DNA of 19,445 nt, from the NCBI GenBank assembly GCA_015179045.1, contig WHUZ01000245.1, forward strand, positions 1 to 19,445, given 5' to 3'. The notes beneath the pieces are model-generated. The model was not told the DNA's origin, searched no databases, and saw nothing but the letters and a program-made list of their open reading frames with translations. The position numbers and the translations under genes were made by a program. Positions 8,751 to 17,600 of the stretch are shown here, piece by piece. Position 1 is the stretch's first letter, and every line of letters begins with the position of its first letter. Origin of the DNA: Kalaharituber pfeilii (taxonomy: Eukaryota; Ascomycota; Pezizomycetes; Pezizales; Pezizaceae).

Positions 8751-9175
8751 TGCCATGCGGATCAGCCGGAAAGACGAGGTTCGAGAGTGAGAGGGCAAGG
8801 AGAATTGCTTGCAAACTTCGGTTCAAGAGCATTGCAATACAAGGTCAGCAGGGCAAAGGGACTGGGAATGTAGGTGGTGCGAAGTGGGAGGAGGAAATGA
8901 TAGATCACTTTCTAGACTCTTGGGGATTTGGAAGAGGAGGTGCGCTAGGGACAGGGCAAAGATACTATTATATCTACTGGAATCATCCGCAAGAGAAAAG
9001 TAGTTAATGGACCCCCTGATTTCGGCGGACTTATAGGGTAGAGGCAGGGAGCATTCCTTATTTACTTGTTTATTTTTACTGGGACGTGGTTACCGGAAGT
9101 TTCCTTTGTTTTCCTTTGTTAGCGGCTTCGCCGTCACCATAGCCTTAAAAGGCGGTGAGGAAATGAATAAAAAGA
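8751..9175 (+). mobile_element. Decayed LINE 3' end with variant hairpin tail
   Basis: Two overlapping frames at 8751-9003 can be stitched into a LINE-like ORF2 C-terminus: one frame gives CRWCEVGGG, the next EEEMIDHFLDSWG, the first again GIWKRRCARDRA. This resembles the C-x-C ... H-x4-C block that follows RNase H in fungal LINEs, with the last Cys replaced by Trp and at least two frameshifts. About 130 bases later a tail reads CACCATAGCCTTAAAAGGCG then GTGAGGAAATGAATAAAAA, which is like type B but has its own base-paired variant (9135-9157). No target duplication found. It begins about 25 bases after the stop codon of the membrane protein. Confidence 0.5.
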
Positions 9176-9212
9176 TAGTTGTAAGTTGTATGTGGAGACA
9201 CGGCAGAATCTG

Positions 9213-9272
9213 ATTGGTTCGCGCTCAATGGCAAATGATGCAATCCTTCCTCTACATTCAAAACCTATAAAA
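9213..9272 (+). promoter_or_regulatory. CCAAT/TATA-like promoter without an obvious gene
   Basis: ATTGG (an inverted CCAAT box) at 9213-9217 and TATAAAA at 9266-9272 have promoter-like spacing, followed by a C/T-rich leader. Downstream I see only short frames, interrupted by a LINE micro-insertion, so any gene may be decayed. Confidence 0.25.
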
Positions 9273-9478
9273 TTATTTCAATCAGACCATACTCTTGTAA
9301 AACACTAACATTTGCACCCTTTGAGACCTTGAGTACTTCTTACCCGGCGTTTCTAGCCATTTACAGTGATCGTTATTTCAATTCCGATACAGCATTAGCT
9401 GGTTGATACAAGGGGCTTTTTTCCAATGCGGCCCAAATTTGGAAGGTTTTTTCAGACAAATCCATCCAATTGAACTTG

Positions 9479-9561
9479 GGGTAATGGTGGCTTTTTTTTT
9501 AAAAAAATTACATGACCCCGCTTGCAGCTGTTCGCCATGGCAGGGCAGGGTAATGGTGGCT
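9479..9561 (-). mobile_element. Micro-insertion of type A LINE tail
   Basis: The perfect 14-bp duplication GGGTAATGGTGGCT (9479-9492 and 9548-9561) flanks a 55-bp insert: a T run that turns into an A run (TTTTTTTT then AAAAAAA) and about 35 bases of type A end on the minus strand. Confidence 0.92.
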
Positions 9562-9779
9562 AGCGTTACATATCACTACAAGATCTTACACTTCACTTGT
9601 TTGTGATTCAGCCTTACTGTAGTTAATCTGCGAGACAAACGATTTAAAAAATGGGGTTAAAAAAGCCTGGCAAAAATAAGGTGAAGAGCTAGCGAGTGAA
9701 AATGCGGATAACGAGAGCCAAAAACAAGCGAAAAAGCATCGTAGAAGGCAGGTGAAAAAAAGTTGAAAAAAAACTAAAA
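9562..9779. other. A-rich stretch, no gene
   Basis: Many A tracts of five to eight bases punctuate this stretch, especially 9645-9780. No coding frame is supported. Confidence 0.4.
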
Positions 9780-9818
9780 GACGTGCCGCATACTAGCGAA
9801 GACGCTATGCGGCGCGTC
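9780..9818. repeat. 39-bp near-perfect hairpin
   Basis: GACGTGCCGCATACTAGCG and CGCTATGCGGCGCGTC pair around the loop AAGA, apart from one C/T difference and a two-base bulge. The element lies between an A-rich tract and non-coding DNA; no T run follows, so it is not an obvious terminator. Confidence 0.6.
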
Positions 9819-10300
9819 AAGTGACGGTGTCAGTTGGCCAGCAGGAAAATGTGGAGATGGAGTATGGTATGCTGTAATTGAAGTGCCAGTAGCACAAAGG
9901 AAGCACTTGATTTTCCAGGTCGAGTATAGTATGCAGCGATTTTCCGGACTGCAGTCAATCCAGACTTTCGTTATCCACTCTGCATTCTGTTATGAGGAAA
10001 GGTCTTGGTGACGGGTGGTTCCCACACACGACATGGGCGGCATGAACAACACTGGTATCTCCTCTGCAATGAAACCTAATGAAACTGGAGTGGTGATAGC
10101 ATACAAGCTTTGGAGGTTACGCAGATCGCATAATCTTGTCTCAAAGAACATGTCCAAGTATGCAAACTTACCTTTCTTCCATGTGTAGGCCCGCCAATAA
10201 TTTTTCAGTTAAACGCGATGCCGAAGATTCATGCGTGCTGCCCACCTTGTGGCAGAGGAATCTTTTGTTGTGTTTCTGCATTGCAACGACTTTACCCAGA
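9819..10300. other. Intergenic, nothing recognised
   Basis: Contains a loose direct repeat (GAGTATGGTATGC near 9859 and GAGTATAGTATGC near 9922). Short frames only. Confidence 0.4.
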
Positions 10301-11082
10301 AAGCGACGTACACCACGCCCCGACGCACGTTTTACACCAAAACTGAGCATTCGCAACAACATATATCTCAAGCACTAGAATAGAATTTTGTATGCGCTTT
10401 TCAGTGGGGATAAATAATGGGTTATTGTTCACCTTTAATCCCTCTATTTGCACTGAAAAGACATTGTGGTCGATTAATGGCACCATGAGATTTTCATTAG
10501 GCATGCATTTATATGGAATTCCCATACAAAGTGCACTGGAGGGTGGAATGCGCTACTTCCACTCAACGCTCGCCATAATGGTTATAGAACTCTGGCTAAA
10601 GAGTCTCCGTAATAGGTCTCTTGATAATTATTGGCTTAATGTTGTTTAATGCTTAGTTCATACCTCAAATTGCCATTTCCAGTGGTTTTTCCATCCAACT
10701 ATTGGATATAATTTCTATGAGAATATGAATTTTGTGAATAGCTCCACCACGTCTTTGGATATTTTCCTGGTGTGCTTCGCACATCTTTGGATACGGCAAA
10801 TATTGATATTCAGGTGTGATAAGTGAAATTCAATACTAGTGGTATCACAGCGAAAGATATATACCAAGCCTATGCCAAGATATGATGCGGAATTCGCGGA
10901 ATCATAATTCCCTTCATAACATCATTTCGGAAGAAACTAAGGCATGTAATAGGATGATTATTCCTTCATTTAACTCCTCCACAAGCTGGATGCCAAATTC
11001 TATTCTGGTGGTTGAGATATATGTTGTCGCGCATGCTCAGTTTTGGTGTAAAACATGCTTCCGGAGGTGGTGTACGTCGCCT
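10301..11082. mobile_element. 782-bp element with long terminal inverted repeats
   Basis: The arms at 10301-10390 and 10993-11082 are reverse complements of each other at roughly 85% identity, including an exact shared core of TTTTACACCAAAACTGAGCA. Similarity stops sharply at both inner edges and fades outside AAGCGACG. The interior has no transposase-like frame. It fits a non-autonomous DNA transposon. I could not identify target-site duplications, so the outer limits are approximate. Short frames in both arms encode the same peptide block (EIYVVA, AQFWCKTC) because the arms are inverted copies. Confidence 0.6.
10397..10460. repeat. 64-bp foldback inside the 782-bp element
   Basis: CTTTTCAGTG (10397-10406) and CACTGAAAAG (10451-10460) are perfect inverted repeats; GGGATAAA and TTTAATCCC just inside extend the stem. 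It may be a nested mini-insertion or part of the parent element. Confidence 0.5.
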
Positions 11083-11518
11083 TGTGGAGAGTGCTTACTG
11101 TCTATCTCATAAGTTACCTCGGAAACCCTCCTTCATTCTGCGCCATCTTTAGCCTCTACAATTTGTTAGCCTTCGGCTCAGATTTAAGAACTTACGAGTA
11201 GGTACTAGGTAGTGGTTTTTTCTTTTGTGCATATATTAGCGCCGGAAAAGTTTAGAAGCTGGCTCTATACTAGTTGATGATATGAGCATATTGTAGTAGA
11301 CTCCGCAGACATAAAGGCTCAGTGCCCAGAACTGATAGTCAGCTGGGAGAAGGGAGCTTAGAACCGAAGTCGCTACATTTTGAGTGAAAACAAAGGTAGG
11401 CTACCGCCCTCCCCCGTTGGTGCGGGGAGGAAGTGCTAGAATTTATGCGCCACAAACATTAAAAACAAGTCACCCCTGTGCTCCTAGAATTAGACCATAT
11501 GGAACCATAGAATTACAG
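11083..11518. other. Intergenic, nothing recognised
   Basis: No open frame, repeat or RNA gene that I can support before the next LINE micro-insertion. Confidence 0.45.
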
Positions 11519-11565
11519 TCCATTTTCGCCCTACCATGGCAAACAGCTGCAAGCGGAGTTACGTG

Positions 11566-11603
<38 letters not shown>

Positions 11604-11611
11604 CCATTTTC
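11519..11611 (+). mobile_element. Micro-insertion of type A LINE tail
   Basis: The 9-bp duplication TCCATTTTC (11519-11527 and 11603-11611) flanks a 75-bp insert with a type A end (CCATGGCAAACAGCTGCAAG) and about 30 A. Unlike the other micro-insertions of this type it is on the plus strand. Confidence 0.88.
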
Positions 11612-12469
11612 TTTATTTAATTATTTATAAGATACTGGACAACCCTCATACTGGTAATCACATCAGACCCGAACTAGAATTCAAAGCTCCACAGCTGTTC
11701 GTGGCGCTTGTTGTTACCTCCATCCCTAGGGACAACAGCATCCACTGCGACCAAGGCATTTGTCAGTTGGAGAAGTTGGCAACGCCACGTCCTCTTGAAC
11801 CCATCTGGCGCTCACCGCCCTGTGATCGCACCCCCTCTTTGCCACCACTTCTACCGCCTCACCTCCGACTGTCCCTCCACCTCTCCTATGCTCATCTGAC
11901 ACGTCTCCCTCCTCCCTCTCTGCTACCGCCTCTAGTACCAGTACCACCTTTCGCCCCTGCGACAGGCCCTCCGATGGCCCGTCCCTCGTCTTTTGCATTT
12001 CCAGCTCTCGCTTTGCCCATCCGCTCCTTTCGCAGCTGCGTGTCTCAGCCTTGCGTTCCCCTTCCGTCTACTCAGATACTTAGGGCGCAGTTTGCTCCTG
12101 GATAGGTGAATGAATGCTAAGTACCATTTGTTTCTCTGTGATTTTATATATTTTCGATGGCATTCGATGTACTTAACCGATGTTTTACAGCTATTTCCAT
12201 TTTGCTTATATTTGATACCAATTTCGCCTTGATTATGAGTATCATGGGGGCTTTGGGCACATGGGATTCTAGGCGGGCCAAGTTTACAGTTTGCTTCGCT
12301 GGGGGAAGTGTCAGGGGAGGGGGTATCCACCCATAGACCTGTAAAACTGCTACTACAATTCGGCCTGATCAACCGATAGCTACAGTCTGGCAATGAAACA
12401 TGGGTCGGGCACGGATGTGTATTGCAAGGATCTGACGGCATGGTCATAGCACAGTGTCAGTCACTGGAC
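11612..12469. other. CT-rich stretch, no recognised gene
   Basis: 11800-12060 is strongly CT-rich on the plus strand and produces long proline/leucine frames on one strand and Arg/Glu/Gly frames on the other. Neither has a recognisable domain. It could be a LINE interior read on the minus strand, as the right-edge LINE has similar composition, but I cannot align them. Confidence 0.4.
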
Positions 12470-12533
12470 GGACCTCTAGGAGCAAAGCCACCGAATGGAC
12501 CTCCATGAGCAGAGCCACCGGATGGACCTCTAG
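12470..12533. repeat. 27-bp tandem repeat, 2.4 copies
   Basis: Units start at 12470, 12497 and 12524 with GGACCTC and share GAGC, a variable base, then A-GCCACCG. On the minus strand they would read as a nine-residue repeat (EVHPVALLM), but the surrounding frame has no other support. Confidence 0.7.
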
Positions 12534-12792
12534 ATTAGGCGAGGCAGTGGCCGAGGATATCCATAGATAGAATGTCATGATATCATAGCAAGTTAGACAA
12601 TAGATGGGAGACACGCAGGATTGACTATAAGAAGGGCCAGCGAGAGCTGCCCTCTCAAAGGTCAAGCACCAAGCGTTGTCCTAAGTTACACCCTCTATTC
12701 ACTACATCATCGTAGAAACCGTAACAGAAAGTTTTCCGGATTTAAAGCGAGTGGGGTTACCGGATCACCCCCTCAAGTTTCAACCAAGAAGC

Positions 12793-13111
12793 AATTGGTG
12801 AGTTCTTTTTTTTTATTTTTTTTTTATATCATTACTCGCGTGCCGCCCTATGGGCTATGGCGAAGTACTAAATACATGAAATTGAGTATATAAGGAAAAG
12901 GAAATAGAACAAAGTAAAGGAAAAATAAAATAAAATAAATTTCGAAATAATATCGCCCTGTCTCCTATCCCCCTGCCCATTCCATCAATTCCCACAGCTT
13001 GTCTCCGTCTTCTCCGTCCTTGTCTGCCTTTGGGTGGCGGAGGTCATCGATGTCTTGGGGGCATTTCTGTTTCCACACCCGGCAGTTCGTCAGTACGTGT
13101 AATTGGTGAGT
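12793..13111 (-). mobile_element. 5'-truncated LINE copy, type B, with 11-bp target duplication
   Basis: AATTGGTGAGT at 12793-12803 and 13101-13111 flanks a 297-bp insert. On the minus strand, 13100-12965 encodes the end of ORF2: HVLTNCRVWKQKCPQ, an acidic/basic spacer (KADKDGEDGDKLW) and ELMEWAGG before TAG. HVLTNC is the H-x4-C half of the C-terminal zinc-like motif, so truncation fell inside that motif. A 3' UTR of about 110 bases, the type B hairpin and a T tract follow. Confidence 0.92.
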
Positions 13112-13143
13112 GCAAGGGGGATTGGTAGGTCTGGAACGGCCGA

Positions 13144-13535
13144 TTAAAACTTGCCAGTCGAGGGCTCTATATCTATAATATGGTCCGCGGAGGAATCCAC
13201 TGAGTTTGGAGTGAATTCCAAAGCAACCGGTGTCGCCCCTATTGAGAAGAAACCATTTGCTGGGTATTCGGGGAGTGTGCTCAGTCGACGGGGTTTCAGT
13301 GCGGAGCCTGGGCTGATTCTTGGGACATATTTATTTTCCTTGTTTTTCTTTTCATTGTTTTTTTTACTTTGTGCTGTATCATTTCTTCATGCGTTACGGC
13401 TGACATACCTGTAGAATCAAAGAAAGGTGCCGGGGTGAGGTTAGATGCAAGTCCCGTCAAGGCAACACTGGAAGCAACGGTCCTGGAGCATGTAGTGGCA
13501 TGTGAGAAGCGGCGGAGCTGGGGCAAAGACTATTG
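13144..13535. other. Ambiguous: decayed LINE end (plus) or two-exon gene remnant (minus)
   Basis: Plus-strand reading of about 13380-13535: pieces ALRL, CKSRQG and ATVLEHVVACEKRRSWG recall the ALRL ... CxC ... H-x4-C end of LINE ORF2, with one stop and a frameshift and no tail. Minus-strand reading: exon 13517-13409 (after acceptor-like TTTGCCCCAG), intron 13408-13308 (GTATGT..CCCAG, 101 bp, phase 1) and exon 13307-13144, giving an open 90-residue C-terminus with FFSIGATPVALEFTP and a stop. The two cannot both be right; neither is certain. Confidence 0.3.
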
Positions 13536-13905
13536 AATTATCACAGAAACGTTTGGGCAATAGTATATATACATGTATCTGGGTGAATACGTCTATAACT
13601 AAATGAAATGATTACTACTTTCTCAGTTTCGATCTAATGACCTTGCGGTAGGGCCTACCTCAGAGAAATTGCCTCCTGGTGAAGCTGACAGTGACAACCC
13701 TGGTCTATCAACCGCTGGCTACAAAGGTGTATGACATTGCAAGAGTTCGGCATGGTCAATAAGATCTGCATAACATCTTTATGACGTACTTTCCATGTAC
13801 TTCATACACCACAAATAATTGGGCTATGTGGCGATCATCAACATGATGTCATGCAGGTGGCTGAAGGTCGACGTAGGGTGTCATTCGTGATTTTTGTGTT
13901 GGAGA
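13536..13905. other. Intergenic, nothing recognised
   Basis: AT-rich, with TATATATAC near 13565. No supported frame. Confidence 0.4.
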
Positions 13906-14163
13906 TTAAAATTTCGTTGAGCGCCTATCAAATAGGTATGCGCTAGGGCAACTTTGATACAGCATATGCAGATTTGGATTGGACGGAGCGGTTGGTGCAG
14001 CCTGCAAGGCCTTCCATGTGGAAAGCAAGGCAGATTCCAACCCGGAGTGAATGCATAAAATCTCAGGCGTTGTGAAGCCTGTTGATCGTAGCGCCAGAGA
14101 TAACTCGCCTTCAGTTGAGGACAAATCGCCTCTCCGGATTGAAGAGTATAGCATGGCAGACAT
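13906..14163 (-). CDS. Small hypothetical ORF divergent from the NLR-like gene
   Basis: An 85-codon minus-strand frame begins MSAMLYSSIRRGD, 450 bases from the NLR start and pointing away from it. Just upstream of the ATG is an acceptor-like ACATCTTTCAG, so the ATG may be internal to a longer spliced gene. The middle (EGELSLALRST, then LESALLSTWKALQAA) is amphipathic. A 158-codon frame on the same strand (13881-14357) overlaps it out of frame and looks less protein-like. I do not recognise a family. Confidence 0.25.
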   Translation of the reverse strand: MSAMLYSSIRRGDLSSTEGELSLALRSTGFTTPEILCIHSGLESALLSTWKALQAAPTAPSNPNLHMLYQSCPSAYLFDRRSTKF

Positions 14164-14400
14164 TGCCTGAAAGATGTAAAGTGGGATAATTGGTCACAGG
14201 CTGGAGAACTCGCAGTGGCTTTGAGATGCCCAAACTGAAACGGCGAATATACTAGAATAGTTGGCAGCACATGTTTATTCATCTTTGGAGCACTTCGGCA
14301 GTCTGTTATGATCCATGAGCAAATCATAGTCGAGCAATGTGGCATTGCGCCTTGCATAGTATGTAACAGCGTGGCTGTATCGTAGTTGCTTACCGGTAAT

Positions 14401-14460
14401 CAGCTGCAGTAATTTTTTTTTTTTAATTTTTAATATCATTACTTGTGTGCAGCTGCAGTA
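14401..14460 (-). mobile_element. 38-bp insertion of the last bases of type B tail
   Basis: CAGCTGCAGTA at 14401-14411 and 14450-14460 is a perfect 11-bp duplication. The insert (14412-14449) is a T/A tract and only about 15 recognisable tail bases, minus-strand ACAAGTAATGATATTAAAAA. It lacks even the type B hairpin. It sits between the small minus-strand ORF and the NLR-like gene. Confidence 0.8.
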
Positions 14461-14615
14461 TTTCACATACATAACATCGTTAAACCTTTCCTGTGGAATG
14501 AAAATCTGTAGTCATTAACCAGCTGCCATACTGCTTCATACATCGCCCGAGCTTAGCCTCATTCTACATACGTACTGGACCTGCCTCCTCTATTTATTGC
14601 TTCAGGCCGATATCA

Positions 14616-17600
14616 ATGGTAGATGCCTTAACAATCTCCACCGGCATTGCCGGTTTTCTATCTCTCGCGCTCCACATCGGAGAGGTCCTGACTAAATACA
14701 CCAGCGAAGTCAAATCTGCCCCAGAAGAAGCTCAGACTTTGTTAACAGAGGTTTCTTATATGACCCATGTTCTGGCGCAGCTTGAAAAACTTTTTGAAAA
14801 TCAAAGTGTTGAGGCAGATTTCCCAGAGAGTTCAACCCTATGTTGTGTCATTAGTATCTGTGAGGACAAAATTAAAAGTCTATACACTAAACTCAGAAAG
14901 CTCAAAAGTTCCGGTTTTAAAGACCGACTCAGGTGGCCCTTTCACAGGCAAGAGTGCATTGATGCAACTACCACCTTACATCACTGTGCACAGATAATTG
15001 AGTTTTCGCTCACTATCGGTAAATGGTAGTTTCACATCATGTACAATTACTCCGGGAACGACAATAGCTGACATCAATAGTGAACTACTCTCGAAAACCT
15101 CGCTAGAGGTTAAAGCTACCCTATCAGACCAGAAAATACGAATTGACTCTATTTTGCCATTGTTCAAGGATGTACCATCTGAAATGCTAAAAATGAAGAA
15201 CACCCTAGGCGAGGTTTTGAGTTGTGTAGCCAAAATTGAGAAGGTTGCTATTGACGTGCAGGAAATCAAAAGTGGAGTCTTTAGTTTGCAACACAATATA
15301 GATGGTACAGTCTTCGTGCCTTTGCCTCCGGACTCTACTTGAGGTATGCGCCCACTGACATCTGCCTTCTCACCAGCTGGTTATACAGAGAGGCTTCTCA
15401 CGTGGTTGTCTCCACTTGAGCCACAAAAAAGGCATCAGAACGTTAAAGCAACTCGGCTGGACAATACAGGAAATTGGATTCTCCAGAGTGACCAGTTTCA
15501 ATCATGGGTGAAGAACGAAACAAGCAGTTACAGCACTCGAGTTCTAGGCTGCTATGGTGAGCCAGGGACTGGGAAGACTGTGTTGGCGTAAGTATATGAA
15601 TACCGCCAGTGCGCGAAATGCATCTAGAGTTAACATCGTATGAAGCTCGATTCTCATTGATTATGTATCCTCCGTTGCGAACCAGCCTGAAAAAAAGATC
15701 ATATATCTATACTGTGACTATCGAGATCAGAAGGAACAATGTTTAGTACAAATTCTGGGAAGTTTTATAAAGCAATTAGTCTTACAATTCATGTCTACTG
15801 GAGCTCAGTTGCCTGAATCAATCCACAAAAGTTTTAGAGCTGATCTAAACTCACGGGCAAGCCTTGAACCGGACAAAGCAAAAGTGATGCTCAAACATCT
15901 CTTGCAGGAACTTGACCAAGCCTTCATTCTAATTGACGCACTCGATGAACTGCAGGATCAGACACGAATGCATTTACTCAAGCTGATCCATGACATTCTG
16001 CACTTGCACCCCACAAACTCCGAATACCAATCTAGAAAGAACAGGTCGAGCTTGGTTCGCTTATGCTTCACTGCACGGCCGCATGTTCAAGAGCAGGTCA
16101 ATCATCATCTTGGCTTTCAAGTTCAGACCTTAACAATTGTGGCCCGGGAGGATGAAATTCAAAAATATCTCATGCACCGCATCAACAATGACCCTTACTA
16201 TAATGCTATGAACAGCACACTCAAGAAAGAAATTGTAGAGTCACTACCGAGGAAGTCAGAGGGAATGTATGTGCTACCTGAATCAAATGGACCATATGCA
16301 ACATGTCAACTAACCTCTGATTCCTAGGTTTTTGCTCCCAGCATTACATATCGACATGATCCTGGACAAACTGACAGTGTCCAAGCGACAATCTGCCCTA
16401 CGCAGTTTGCCTCCAGGTCTTTATGCAGCCTATGATGGAACTATAGCAAGGATTCAAGAATCAAACAGCCGCGGTGAGCTTGGAATGAAGGCACTCATGT
16501 GGATCTATCTAGCTGAGCGACCACTGAAGGTTACAGAGCTTTGTCAGTTGATGACGGAGCTGAGGACCTGGATGTGGACAACATTCCCTTCGAACATACA
16601 GTACTCGAGTGCTGCTGTGGATTATTAATGATAGACAAGGAGACATCAACTGTCCGGCTTGTCCACTACACTCTGCAGGAGTATTTCCAGTCTCACCATG
16701 AGCAATACTTTCCAGATGGCCATTGTATGGTTGCAAGGACTTGCCTTGTCTATCTGAACTTCCCCTCATTAGGCAGCTCTGTTTCAGACCCTGCGCTCGG
16801 CAAACGCCTAGAGGAAGATCATGCTTTGCTTAAGTACGCAGCCCATCAATGGGGCTATCATGCGCGAAAGCAGTGTGACGAAATTGCCTGTACCCTTGCT
16901 ATTTCCCTGCTGAATCGAGATGACTCTCCAGCTCTTCGGGAACTGGGTTGTAGCATGCATCCATATACTTGCACACTGCAGGGCCTGCATGCAGCTGCTC
17001 AGTTCGGTGTTGAAGGCATCTTCCAGATATTACTAGAAGGCTCGGATCCAAATGCCATCTCCAGTTGCAGCAGCACTGCGTTGATGTACGCTGCACACGA
17101 GGGCCATGAAGCCATAGTCCGCTTGTTACTGGAGCGGGCGGATGTGGATATCAATACGCAGAGCCAAGAGGCCAGAACACCACTCTTGGAAGCAGCGGAT
17201 ATGGGTGGGACAAGAAGCTGTAGTCCGCTTGTTGCTAAAGCGAGCGGATATCAATGTCAATGCACGGGATTTATTGGGCGCAACACCACTCTTTACAGCA
17301 GCCTACCGAGGACATGAGGCTGTGGTCTACTTGCTAGTGAAGCGAGCGGATGTCGATATCCATCTGCAGTACAACGATGGTGGCACACCACTCTCCGTAG
17401 CAGCCAAGTACGGTAACGGGGGTGTGGTGCGCTTACTGCTGGAGCGATCAGATGTCGATGTGAACATGCAAGACAAGGATGGCAGTACGCCACTGTCTGT
17501 AGCAGCCAAGTACAACAATGACGCTGTGGTCTGCTTGCTGCTGGAGCGAGCGGATATTGATGTCAATATGCGGGATTTAATGGGCTCAACACCGCTCTTT

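Noticed and set aside
11536..12105. 189-codon plus-strand frame rich in Pro and Leu
   Set aside because: It starts in a LINE tail and its lysine run is the poly(A); the rest follows from CT-rich composition.
15344..15376. GTATGC..CACCAG as intron 2 of the NLR-like gene
   Set aside because: It would be only 33 bp and leaves an in-frame TGA just before the donor; GTACAG at 15305 gives a 72-bp intron in the right phase.
16474..16547. A possible intron (GTGAGC..GTCAG) that would hide the first NLR frame break
   Set aside because: It is phase-correct, but it would remove clearly conserved winged-helix coding sequence (ALMWIYLAERPLKVTEL). A frameshift is the better explanation, though an automatic gene model might use this intron.
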